Shown: piece by piece, positions 51,190-59,303 of the stretch
Position numbering within the stretch: the stretch's first letter is position 1
Layout: the number at the start of each line of letters is the position of its first letter
Origin: a virus
Reading direction: 5' to 3' (one strand)
Virus record (IMG/VR): IMGVR_UViG_3300032282_006037
Location: 1-64,000 of that record
Length of the DNA: 64,000 nt
Notes under the pieces: model-generated
Told to the model about the DNA's origin: nothing
Seen by the model: the letters and a program-made list of their open reading frames with translations, nothing else
Databases searched by the model: none
Program-made: the position numbers and the translations under genes

Positions 51190-52379
51190 ATTTAGTAGAT
51201 AAAATAGCTTTAGATTGTGGAGTTAAAGTTGGAAAACCTTATATAGACAGGCTATTCATGCCTTTGAAAAATCATGACTTTATAATTTTTGATACAAGAA
51301 GTAAATATTCTCATGGCACATATGATTATTTTGGCGATGTATATGATATTATTCGCGCATATTTAAAACAAAATAATATTGAAACATTTCAAATAGCAAA
51401 TGAAAACTCTCCTCGTTTGCCTTGCGATAAATGTTTTGTAACAATAAATAAGAAGCAAGAAGCTTATCTAATATCAAAAGCTAAGTTAATTATTTCTAAC
51501 GAAAATTATAGTTTATATTTTGCTTCAATACTAAATACTAAATCAATAGGATTATATTCTATTAATAATCCTAAAAATACTCAACCCATCTGGAACAGAG
51601 ATTCGCAAATCGTTTTAGAATCTTCAAGAGATGATAATTTACCTAGTTATGGTCAATTAGCAGAAAGCCCCAAAACAGTTAATCTAATAGATCCATATCA
51701 AATTGCTAGAAATATTTTAAATACCTTAAACATAAAAAATGATTTAGATAAATTTGAATTAGTTCATCTTGGAAAAAATTTCAATCAAAGAATTATTGAA
51801 GTGATACCGGATTTTACAGCTTCCGCAGAAGTATTAAAAGGCGCTTCAATCAATTTAAGATTAGATTACATAGACGATTTAAATCAAAATGTATTTTATT
51901 ATTGGTTAAGCAATAGAAAAGTAAATATTTTAACAAATAAAAATTTAAATATCAAATCATTGTTGCCATTTAAAAATAATATTATTATGATAACAGTTAT
52001 TATGTCAGATAATATTGATGAGACATTTTTAAAACAGTGCAAACAAAATGGTTTTCGCGTCAGGCTTCATTGTCGAGAACCTGAAAAGATCAAAAATTAT
52101 CAATATAAATTTTTTGATTGGAATATCGAAAAAGATTTTAAAACAGAATTAAAACTTAAAGACTTTTCAAATATAAATGAAAAATCTTTTTTTATTAGTT
52201 CAAAAGTATTAATTTCAAAAGGTAAACAATTTTCTTGTCGAGCTAATCAATTGCAAAACAAATTTCTTGACAAAACTCAAGAAACTGTTATCTTCTCTGA
52301 AACGTTTGAAGAAGAGTTAGATTTTTTTAAAATATACAATGAAAGAGAAGAATCAAGTTCCAATTCCTCAACAGCGTAA
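51186..52379 (+). CDS. GT9-like (heptosyltransferase-type) C-terminal protein
   Basis: 397 residues. The first half looks like the C-terminal domain of GT9 heptosyltransferases (KLIISNENYSLYFASILNTK, SIGLYSINNPKN) and so may complete the GT9-like segment at the end of the preceding protein, whose stop it overlaps by 4 bp. The second half is unlike known glycosyltransferases and ends in a Ser-rich tail. Possibly one enzyme split over two genes. Confidence 0.6.
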   Translation: MNLVDKIALDCGVKVGKPYIDRLFMPLKNHDFIIFDTRSKYSHGTYDYFGDVYDIIRAYLKQNNIETFQIANENSPRLPCDKCFVTINKKQEAYLISKAKLIISNENYSLYFASILNTKSIGLYSINNPKNTQPIWNRDSQIVLESSRDDNLPSYGQLAESPKTVNLIDPYQIARNILNTLNIKNDLDKFELVHLGKNFNQRIIEVIPDFTASAEVLKGASINLRLDYIDDLNQNVFYYWLSNRKVNILTNKNLNIKSLLPFKNNIIMITVIMSDNIDETFLKQCKQNGFRVRLHCREPEKIKNYQYKFFDWNIEKDFKTELKLKDFSNINEKSFFISSKVLISKGKQFSCRANQLQNKFLDKTQETVIFSETFEEELDFFKIYNEREESSSNSSTA

Positions 52380-53088
52380 TGCTTGGGGATTAATTGAAGG
52401 CATTAATTATATTAATAATGAAGATGGCTCTATTAATTGGAGAGCTATGGTTAAGCCTGATCATTTATTTCCTAATAAAGGATGGTTTGAAACAAGAAAG
52501 CAAGTAGTACCAAATAATATTGAAGGATTAGGCGATCATCAACTGTTAATTAAGTTGGCCGGAATTAAAGAAGTAGCAAAGCTTCGTGGTTACAAATCAG
52601 TTAAGTATGATATTATTAAGTGTGAATCTAGTTATGTTGCAGTCAAATGTGGTATAACTTGGATTCCAAATTATGAAAGCCAATATGAAAGCTATTATGA
52701 AGATGTGGCAAATGCTACGGTCAATAACACTACGGATTTTGCTGTCAAATTTCTGGAGACGATTGCAGCTAATCGCGCATTCATTAGGGCTGTAAGAAAC
52801 TTTCTTAACATTCATATTGTTGGTAGCGACGAAATTGATTCGTCTAAAAAAGGAACTCCAGCACTATTCGAAGAAGAAAGTGAAACAGCTTTACCTTCGT
52901 CTCAGAACATGCTAGAAAAAACAGCAAAAGCTCATGGTCTATCTAGCTTTGAAGAGTTTCAAGATTATTTGAGAAAAGCTTGGAAGCTGAATGTTTATCG
53001 TAACGAAGAAACAAAAGTTTGGACTTCATACAGCGATATTCCTGCAAAAGAAGCTAGAATTTTAATGTCTATTATTAAAGATAAATAA
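52339..53088 (+). CDS. Candidate single-strand annealing protein (Rad52/Mgm101-like)
   Basis: 249 residues. GLGDHQLLIKLAGIKEVAKL, RGYKSVKYDIIKCESSYVAVKC (broken here at 22), and the block TTDFAVKFLETIAANRAF, IRAVRNFLNIHIVGSDEI resemble phage proteins annotated as Rad52- or Mgm101-type annealing recombinases. A helical C-terminal domain (190-249) follows. It overlaps the previous gene by 41 bp and precedes dUTPase. Would pair with the RecA-like protein in replication-coupled recombination. Assignment is tentative. Confidence 0.5.
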   Translation: MKEKNQVPIPQQRNAWGLIEGINYINNEDGSINWRAMVKPDHLFPNKGWFETRKQVVPNNIEGLGDHQLLIKLAGIKEVAKLRGYKSVKYDIIKCESSYVAVKCGITWIPNYESQYESYYEDVANATVNNTTDFAVKFLETIAANRAFIRAVRNFLNIHIVGSDEIDSSKKGTPALFEEESETALPSSQNMLEKTAKAHGLSSFEEFQDYLRKAWKLNVYRNEETKVWTSYSDIPAKEARILMSIIKDK

Positions 53089-53094
53089 TATAAA

Positions 53095-53535
53095 ATGTAT
53101 AAGCAATATATTTCAATTCCTATTAAGAAGCTTTCTGATAAAGCCACTATTCCTAGTCAAGGCAGTACTGAAGCTGCTGGATATGATCTTTATGCAGCTG
53201 AAAATGCAGTTGTTTATAGCTTGAGCCGAGCATTAATTAAGACAAATATATCAATTGCGATTCCTGAAGGTTATTATGGACGAATTGCTCCACGATCAGG
53301 ATTAGCTTATAAAAATGGAATTGATGTTTTGGCTGGTGTTATTGATTCAGATTATCGCGGTGATATAGGTGTTATTTTATTTAACACAAGCACAACAAAT
53401 GAGTTTCAAGTAAAAGCTGGTGATAGAATAGCTCAAATCATTATAGAAAAATGTCATAATGTTCATTGGGATTCGGAAGAAAATCTAGATCAGACTAAAA
53501 GAGAACAGAAAGGATTCGGCAGCACCGGAGTATGA
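53095..53535 (+). CDS. dut: dUTP diphosphatase
   Basis: 146 residues, trimeric dUTPase type. All five motifs are present: AAGYDLYA (27-34), APRSGLAY (65-72), GVIDSDYRGDIG (81-92), GDRIAQIII (109-117) and the C-terminal GFGSTGV (140-146). It hydrolyses dUTP to dUMP and keeps uracil out of DNA. Fits with dCMP deaminase and ribonucleotide reductase elsewhere in the window. Confidence 0.95.
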   Translation: MYKQYISIPIKKLSDKATIPSQGSTEAAGYDLYAAENAVVYSLSRALIKTNISIAIPEGYYGRIAPRSGLAYKNGIDVLAGVIDSDYRGDIGVILFNTSTTNEFQVKAGDRIAQIIIEKCHNVHWDSEENLDQTKREQKGFGSTGV

Positions 53536-53810
53536 ACGCAAAACATATTAAAAAAATTATAGATAAGCAATTTAAGATTGCTGGTATTGATTTAAAATAT
53601 GAAGATGTTTGTAATAATCAGATGCCTGAATGGTATAGAAAATTGACTTGCACTCCAGAACAAAACGAAAAATGGAAGAATTGGACTCTTAAGTATATGA
53701 AAGACAAGCTTAAACTTACAAAAGATAAAGCTTATATTGAAACTTCATGGTTAAATTTAAATTACGGACTAAAAGTAAAAAACAAAAAAAATGAAAATTC
53801 TAAAAAGTAA
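53532..53810 (+). CDS. Conserved phage hypothetical protein
   Basis: 92 residues, basic, with MPEWYRKLTCTPEQNEKWKN and a helical middle, ending in a Lys/Asn-rich tail. Proteins of this type occur in many large phages without a known role. Overlaps dut by 4 bp and the next gene by 20 bp. Confidence 0.6.
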   Translation: MNAKHIKKIIDKQFKIAGIDLKYEDVCNNQMPEWYRKLTCTPEQNEKWKNWTLKYMKDKLKLTKDKAYIETSWLNLNYGLKVKNKKNENSKK

Positions 53811-54753
53811 ATCTATTTATTATGATGACGTAAATTTAATTGCCCAACCTTCAGAAATAATATCTAGATCACATATTGAACGTGAACTTCACAGAATTAT
53901 TGTTTCGCCAATGCAGGCTGTTGTTGGAAAAACATTTGCTAGAACTGCTTATAATTATGGCGTTTCTGTTGCGCTTCATAGATTCTGCAAAATTGATGAA
54001 TTAATTGAAACATTTAAATATGTAAATGAAAGCAACGATCCTAGTAAGGGAAATAAAATTTGGTGTTCTATTGCATTAAACGACTATTTTACTTTTGTAG
54101 CTTTATATCAAAATGGTGCAAGAAACTTTATTATTGATATTGCTAATGGATACTTGAGTTCTGTCGATTCAATGATTAAATGTTTAAATGATGATTATAA
54201 AGGTTCTGAAACTTCAATAATGGTTGGAAATGTACATACTGAACAAGGTCTTAATTTATATAAAAAATATGATAATGTTTGGGTAAGAGTTGGAATTGGT
54301 CAAGGATCAGGCTGTACAACTAAAGATCAAACGGGATACACAAGAGGTCAAATTACTGAAATTAGTGAGTGTTATAATGATAGAATAACTTTCAATAATA
54401 TAATTGCAGATGGGGGAATTAGAAATGGTGGCGACGCAGCTAAAGCTTTTGGTGCTGGTGCTGACTATGTTATGATGGGTGGATATTTTGCTAAAACAAA
54501 TGAAGCACAAAATGTAATTGATGGTGTTTATCAATTCTGGGGTTCGGCAAGTAAAAAACAATTAGAGTTAAGCGGTAAGAAGAGAGACCATGCTGAAGGT
54601 AGAACTTACAACATTGATCAAACACAGATCGAACCTCTTAAAAACAAAATTGATGAATTATGGAGCGCTATTTCTTCTGCTGTTTCTTATTCAGGTTATA
54701 GCAGCTTGAGTGAATTTATAGGAAGAGGAGTTTATGAAATCAAAGAAAGATAA
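53791..54753 (+). CDS. GMP reductase / IMP dehydrogenase-like enzyme
   Basis: 320 residues, TIM barrel. The catalytic loop VGIGQGSGCTTKDQTGY contains the nucleophilic Cys175 and fits GMP reductase (GSVCTT-type), and IADGGIRNGGDAAKAFGAGA is the phosphate-binding site, followed by YVMMGGYFA and a late SGKKRDHAEGRTYNI flap. Lacks the CBS domains of IMP dehydrogenase. It may deplete GMP to refill the IMP and adenylate pool in an AT-rich phage. Overlaps the next gene by 20 bp. Confidence 0.82.
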   Translation: MKILKSKSIYYDDVNLIAQPSEIISRSHIERELHRIIVSPMQAVVGKTFARTAYNYGVSVALHRFCKIDELIETFKYVNESNDPSKGNKIWCSIALNDYFTFVALYQNGARNFIIDIANGYLSSVDSMIKCLNDDYKGSETSIMVGNVHTEQGLNLYKKYDNVWVRVGIGQGSGCTTKDQTGYTRGQITEISECYNDRITFNNIIADGGIRNGGDAAKAFGAGADYVMMGGYFAKTNEAQNVIDGVYQFWGSASKKQLELSGKKRDHAEGRTYNIDQTQIEPLKNKIDELWSAISSAVSYSGYSSLSEFIGRGVYEIKER

Positions 54754-55015
54754 TCTCCTTTTAGATGCGTGTAAAACGCTAGATACTGATTATGTGGATT
54801 ATGGCGGTAAAATAACTCGTTGGGCCGATCCAGATAATAACTATTTAGATTGCAGTTGTGGTTGTAAATTTTTCAATCCATTATATAATAATAAGTATGA
54901 TGGAGCTGATATGGATTTTGGCGTTTGTTTAAATCCAAGAAGTAAAAGATATGGCTTGTTGACATTTGAGCATCAAGCAGGTTTTGGATGCTTTGAAATA
55001 GAAAAAATTAAATAA
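54734..55015 (+). CDS. Cysteine-rich hypothetical protein
   Basis: 93 residues. DCSCGCKFFNPL and FGVCLNPRSKRYGLLTFEHQ with a late GCFEIEK suggest a small metal-binding (zinc or Fe-S) fold built on four or five Cys. Similar short proteins occur in bacteria and phages without known function. Precedes the tRNA gene. Confidence 0.6.
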   Translation: MKSKKDNLLLDACKTLDTDYVDYGGKITRWADPDNNYLDCSCGCKFFNPLYNNKYDGADMDFGVCLNPRSKRYGLLTFEHQAGFGCFEIEKIK

Positions 55016-55022
55016 TTTTAAC

Positions 55023-55096
55023 TGCCCGATGGTGTAACGGTAGCACAGAGCACTTTGGATGCTTTTGTATTGGTTCAAATCCAGTTCGGGCAGCCA
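55023..55096 (+). tRNA. tRNA-Gln (anticodon TTG), CCA encoded
   Basis: A complete cloverleaf folds: acceptor TGCCCGA / TCGGGCA, D-arm GTGT…GCAC, anticodon stem GAGCA / TGCTT with loop CTTTGGA (anticodon TTG reads CAA, and CAG by wobble), T-arm ATTGG / CCAGT with loop TTCAAAT. The 3' CCA is encoded. The U1-A72 first pair is typical of bacterial tRNA-Gln. CAA is a common Gln codon in the surrounding genes. Confidence 0.93.
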
Positions 55097-55103
55097 CTTT
55101 TAA

Positions 55104-55307
55104 ATGCAAAATAAATTAGAAGAAATCAAAAAAATCGTTCAAGAACTATCTGATGATGTATATAACGTCAATACAGACCAAAAAACTGCATTATTAATTA
55201 AAGAAATCGATCAGCTTGTACAAAAATGTTATACTAAATTATATAATGTTACAGATACAAAATATCAATTAAATCGTGTAACCGATAAACATGGACACTG
55301 CTGTTAA
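55104..55307 (+). CDS. Small hypothetical protein
   Basis: 67 residues, helical, ending in HGHCC (a possible metal-binding Cys/His end). It begins 7 nt after the tRNA gene, so the tRNA is probably co-transcribed with it. Function unknown. Confidence 0.55.
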   Translation: MQNKLEEIKKIVQELSDDVYNVNTDQKTALLIKEIDQLVQKCYTKLYNVTDTKYQLNRVTDKHGHCC

Positions 55308-55315
55308 AAAAAGAA

Positions 55316-56242
55316 ATGAATAAAATAGCATTCATAATTCTAGCAGTCAATCAAAAATATATAGACATTGCTGAGATAACTTGTAAAAAATTATTAGAAT
55401 ATACCGAAGCTGATGTAATTTTATATTATGCCAATGGTAATGTAGAACCATATTGTTCTCATAGACTGCAAAAAATTGATTTGGCTAGTTTTGATTTTGA
55501 TTTTGATTATATTTCATTTTTATCTCCTCTAAAACCTTTCATTGCTAAAGAAACTTTAAAAAAATACGATACTGTAATTAATTTAGATGCCGATATTCAA
55601 GCTTCTCCAAATATAAATCAATATAAAAAATATCTTGATCATCAAGATCCTATATTTACTTCTTATTCAGGAGGAGGCATGTATTTGATTTGGTATAATA
55701 TAGATGGAACTCAAACTATAATAGATTGGGTTCCAGAAATAATAAGAAAACATATACCATACGAAGATGAATATAAAAAAATGCCTGTTTTATTCACAGG
55801 GTTTTACATAGTTAATAAAAGACATGAGTTTTTAATGAATGAGTGGTATGAAAAGACAACAAAAATTTTAAATTTAAAAAATATTGATGAATACAATAGA
55901 CAAAGCCAAGCATGTATACATGAAGAGTCTATATTAAATTCTTTAATCAGAAAATATAAAATAAAAACGCATCTTAATCCGAAATTTATCGTTGTTTGTT
56001 TAATTGAAGGAGTTATGGAGGTTTTTGATATGATAAATAAAAAAATTCCTTGGATTCATTCTGAGTTGATACATGAATATGGAGAAATAAAATTTATATA
56101 TGCGAAACAAAAAATAAATAATAATCAAACCATTGTTCCGCCAAATATAGAAGATCTATGGGGATTTCATACCCTTAAACAAAAACAAGACGTTTACGAA
56201 ACATATCGAATGATAGAAGAGCATTTCAATAAAATTAAATAA
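55316..56242 (+). CDS. GT-A-type glycosyltransferase
   Basis: 308 residues. KKYDTVINLDADIQASPNI contains a DxD metal motif, and YSGGGMYLIWYN with FTGFYIVNKRHEFLMNEW suggests a GT8-like or related GT-A fold. Lies outside the glycan island, after the tRNA. Substrate unknown. Confidence 0.6.
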   Translation: MNKIAFIILAVNQKYIDIAEITCKKLLEYTEADVILYYANGNVEPYCSHRLQKIDLASFDFDFDYISFLSPLKPFIAKETLKKYDTVINLDADIQASPNINQYKKYLDHQDPIFTSYSGGGMYLIWYNIDGTQTIIDWVPEIIRKHIPYEDEYKKMPVLFTGFYIVNKRHEFLMNEWYEKTTKILNLKNIDEYNRQSQACIHEESILNSLIRKYKIKTHLNPKFIVVCLIEGVMEVFDMINKKIPWIHSELIHEYGEIKFIYAKQKINNNQTIVPPNIEDLWGFHTLKQKQDVYETYRMIEEHFNKIK

Positions 56243-56410
56243 ATGACATTTAAAATTTCAACTCCATGTGTTAGAGTTTGTAAATTATTAAATGATGTTT
56301 GTTATGCTTGTCAAAGAACAAGACAAGAAATAACGAACTGGTCTTTCTATTCTGAAGATAAAAGAAAAGAAATAATGAAGGATATATATGAGCGCAGGAA
56401 AAGGAAGTAA
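56243..56410 (+). CDS. DUF1289-family small protein
   Basis: 55 residues: STPCVRVCKLLNDVCYACQR followed by TRQEITNWSF and a basic helix. The C-x3-C and C-x2-C pairs with R-T-R-x-E-I-x-x-W match DUF1289 (PF06945), an Fe-S or zinc small protein of bacteria. It starts right after the previous stop. Confidence 0.8.
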   Translation: MTFKISTPCVRVCKLLNDVCYACQRTRQEITNWSFYSEDKRKEIMKDIYERRKRK

Positions 56411-56519
56411 ACCAAGAAACTGTTTCAGTAAAGATTTTAAAAATAACTACGATTCAATTAACTGGAAAAAGAAGGATAAAGTATGCCCTACGAATATAAA
56501 GCCAGACTTAAAAAAGTAA
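56388..56519 (+). CDS. Small conserved phage protein
   Basis: 43 residues (MSAGKGSKPRNCFSKDFKNN…INWKKKD). The start resembles a short GKGSxPRNC-type protein seen in many phages. It overlaps DUF1289 by 23 bp and the nuclease gene by 37 bp. Function unknown. Confidence 0.55.
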   Translation: MSAGKGSKPRNCFSKDFKNNYDSINWKKKDKVCPTNIKPDLKK

Positions 56520-56941
56520 TAGATGGTGACACGATAATCGTAGATATAGATCTAGGATTTAGCATTGTGCTTAGAGATCAAAATATCAGGTTATCTGGAC
56601 TTGATACTCCAGAAAGCAAATCAAAAGATAAAATAGAAAAAACTTTTGCAAATTTAAGTCGAAAAGCTGTTGAAGATTTTATGAAAAACAGCGATAAAGA
56701 AAATTTAATTATTCAGACTTTATATGACAAAGATAACGGAGATAAATTTGGCAGAATTCTAGGTCGTGTTTATAATTCTAATAAAACATGTTTGAATGAT
56801 TGGTTAATCGATAATAGTTTTGCAGTTGCGTATAATGGAGAAAATAAAGAATTAGTTAAGCCTCAACATCTGAAAAATAGAAAAATTTTGATAGACAATA
56901 AAATCGCGCAAATTTCATATGCTGAAGCTGGAATAATTTAG
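56483..56941 (+). CDS. Thermonuclease-like (SNase) protein
   Basis: 152 residues. VIDGDTIIVDIDLG and IRLSGLDTPESKS are the two catalytic motifs of the staphylococcal nuclease family; KFGRILGRVYNS completes the active site arginine region. No signal peptide, so it acts inside the cell, probably degrading host DNA or RNA. Confidence 0.88.
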   Translation: MPYEYKARLKKVIDGDTIIVDIDLGFSIVLRDQNIRLSGLDTPESKSKDKIEKTFANLSRKAVEDFMKNSDKENLIIQTLYDKDNGDKFGRILGRVYNSNKTCLNDWLIDNSFAVAYNGENKELVKPQHLKNRKILIDNKIAQISYAEAGII

Positions 56942-56970
56942 TTATAATAATATAATAAACGTGAAGAATT

Positions 56971-57000
56971 AAAGACAAGATTAATTTCTTGTCTTTTTTT
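56971..57000 (+). terminator. Rho-independent terminator
   Basis: Stem AAAGACAAGA with TCTTGTCTTT, short loop, and a T run. Ends the nuclease unit upstream of the next late gene. Confidence 0.88.
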
Positions 57001-57008
57001 ATTTTAAA

Positions 57009-57022
57009 GTGTAAATAAATTT
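57009..57022 (+). promoter_or_regulatory. Putative late promoter (GTGTAAATAAAT)
   Basis: GTGTAAATAAATTT directly precedes ATG 57023, just after a terminator. TAAATAAAT resembles the T4-type late element (TATAAATA). Confidence 0.6.
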
Positions 57023-58312
57023 ATGGCTGAATTATTCGCAACTCAAGCGCCTCAAAACGTAAATTGTACTCTTATTTACGATAAAACAAGAGAGTTTTAT
57101 CGGCCTTTTACAAATTTTGATTTTATTGGTGGACAGGCTGGTGTTGACGCTTTTGGAAGACAAAGAGTATCAAATCCAGAAATGATATTTAACAGCAAAC
57201 AAATATTTGACAATCAATCGATTTATTGGGATGATATACAAGAAAGTGGATCACAAACTGCGAGTACATACGATATAAATAGAGCTTCTTCAACTTTATC
57301 CGTTAGTGCTAATACAGCAGGTAAAAGAACTCGTCAAACATTTATGCGTTTTAATTATCAAGCTGGTAAAGCACAGCTTGTAATGATGACTGGTATTTTG
57401 AAAAGAACTGGCGGTGGAACAGGAATAACAACAAGAATGGGATATTTTGATGATCAAAATGGTATATTTTTACAAAGATCTGGTTCAACTATTAGTTTTG
57501 TATTACGATCATATGTTACAGGTTCAGCTATTGATACAACAGTGACTCAAGCTAATTGGAATATTGATCAAATGCAAGGTAATGGACCTAGCGGAGTTGA
57601 TTTAGATTTTTCTAAAACTCAAATATTAGTTATAGATTTTGAATGGCTAGGTGTTGGCAGAGTAAGATTAGGATTTAATGTAGATGGAGTAACTTATTAT
57701 TGTCATGAATTTTTAAATGCAAATAATAAAGATTCTGTATACATGTCAACTCCTAATTTGCCTTTAAGATATCAGATAGAAAATAATGGAAATGGTGTTG
57801 CTTCATCTATTGAATGTATTTGTTCAAGTGTAATTACTGAAGGAGGAAGAGAAGAAGTTGCTGCAAATGGGTATGTTTCAACCGGTGGTATTTCTGTTAC
57901 TGCAACCAAAAATTTTGTAAATGCCGTTTTAGCAACTCGATTAAAAACAGGATGGATTGGAACAACAATTGATATACTTGATGTTTCTTTAATTACAACA
58001 AGTAATGATAATTATGAGTGGAAATTAATATTAAACCCATCTGGCATAAATGGTCTAACATATACCACAGTCAATAATTCATCGTTAGAATTTGCTATTG
58101 GTCCTAACGCTACTCATGTTTCAGGTGGTTATGTTATAGCAGGAGGTTATGCTCAAGCAAAAACAGACATACAAGCAGAATCATTAAAATCTTTATTAAA
58201 ATTAGGCTCCTCTATTACTGGTTTAAGAGATGTATTAGTATTAGCTTGTGTTCCATTGGGTGCATCTAATTCAGTAGTATATGGTGGTCTAAATTATCGA
58301 GAATTTATTTAA
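57023..58312 (+). CDS. Virion structural protein
   Basis: 429 residues, mostly beta, no signal peptide. The N terminus contains REFYRPFTNFDFIGG and VDAFGRQRVSNPEMIF, a pattern seen in tail-fibre-associated structural proteins of marine phages, and a late-promoter motif precedes it. Exact place in the particle is unknown. It stands alone between a terminator and the lysis-type genes. Confidence 0.65.
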   Translation: MAELFATQAPQNVNCTLIYDKTREFYRPFTNFDFIGGQAGVDAFGRQRVSNPEMIFNSKQIFDNQSIYWDDIQESGSQTASTYDINRASSTLSVSANTAGKRTRQTFMRFNYQAGKAQLVMMTGILKRTGGGTGITTRMGYFDDQNGIFLQRSGSTISFVLRSYVTGSAIDTTVTQANWNIDQMQGNGPSGVDLDFSKTQILVIDFEWLGVGRVRLGFNVDGVTYYCHEFLNANNKDSVYMSTPNLPLRYQIENNGNGVASSIECICSSVITEGGREEVAANGYVSTGGISVTATKNFVNAVLATRLKTGWIGTTIDILDVSLITTSNDNYEWKLILNPSGINGLTYTTVNNSSLEFAIGPNATHVSGGYVIAGGYAQAKTDIQAESLKSLLKLGSSITGLRDVLVLACVPLGASNSVVYGGLNYREFI

Positions 58313-58331
58313 TCTATTTTATTATTTTTTT

Positions 58332-58345
58332 GTGTAAAAGTTTGT
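58332..58345 (+). promoter_or_regulatory. Putative late promoter (GTGTAAAA)
   Basis: GTGTAAAAGTTTGT lies immediately before the GTG start at 58346. Confidence 0.45.
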
Positions 58346-59302
58346 GTGCATAGGTATCTTTATATAGCTTTAAGCTGTATTATTTTAAGCGGATGTGCCG
58401 TACTTCGTGGCACTAAAGCTAATACAGTCAGTCAAACAGCTATTATAAAAGAAGAGAAAAAGGCTTTAGATATCGATAAAGCTATTCAAAATAATTCCAA
58501 TGAACAGTTAAAACAAACTGCTGCTTATGCATATGGAGTAGGATACTCATTGAATCAAGTTCAGAATCCTTCTGTTGAAGTAATAACAGCAGGCAGAATG
58601 AACGATAGAGTAGTAGCAATTGTGGGTGCTCCAAATTTAAAAGAAAGTGAAAGAATCCGCAAATTAGTTGATTATTTAAATTCAGAAATAGAAAATGAAC
58701 GATCTAAAGGAGAAAAGATATTAATAGAAAAAGATAATGAAATAACCACGCTTCAAACACAAAAAAATGAATTAGAAAAGAAATATGATGCTCAAATAGA
58801 AAAATTAATACAACAATCTAAAGAAGTAGCTAAAAAATCCGATGAAAAACAAACTACTCTAGATTCAATGAGTGGTCTTATGGGTTTAAATGCTGTATTT
58901 TGGGGACTTAAAAAATTCTTTTTTACAACATTAACTTGGATAGTTATATTTGCAATTATATTTTTAATTTTAAGAATCGCTTCAGCAACTAATCCGATAG
59001 CTGCTGCTGCATTTTCCATTTTTAATATCATAGGTTCATTTATAATTAGTTTATTTAAAACACTCACGCCTCAAGCTTTTAGTTTATGCAGTCTCGTTAA
59101 AACTAACGATATGGTTAAATATAAAACAACATTAACTAAAATAGTTGATGTCATTCAAGAATTCAAAGTAAAAGAAGATCTAAAAGACGGCGATGAATTT
59201 AGTTTAAATGACTTTTTAACAAAATTATCAATTGATATGGATCAATCTGATAAAAATACTGTAAATGAAATACTAGTAGAACAAAAATGGAAAAATAATT
59301 AA
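58346..59302 (+). CDS. Lipoprotein with coiled coil and membrane segments
   Basis: 318 residues, GTG start. A lipoprotein signal peptide is evident (LYIALSCIILSGC, lipobox L-S-G-C with Cys17). A long coiled coil spans about 100-170; hydrophobic segments at 191-212 and 216-238 cross the membrane. The combination of lipid anchor and inner-membrane segment could span the envelope as in spanins, or form a channel accessory. It precedes the membrane PAS protein by 1 bp, suggesting they act together. Confidence 0.65.
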   Translation: MHRYLYIALSCIILSGCAVLRGTKANTVSQTAIIKEEKKALDIDKAIQNNSNEQLKQTAAYAYGVGYSLNQVQNPSVEVITAGRMNDRVVAIVGAPNLKESERIRKLVDYLNSEIENERSKGEKILIEKDNEITTLQTQKNELEKKYDAQIEKLIQQSKEVAKKSDEKQTTLDSMSGLMGLNAVFWGLKKFFFTTLTWIVIFAIIFLILRIASATNPIAAAAFSIFNIIGSFIISLFKTLTPQAFSLCSLVKTNDMVKYKTTLTKIVDVIQEFKVKEDLKDGDEFSLNDFLTKLSIDMDQSDKNTVNEILVEQKWKNN

Positions 59303-59303
59303 T

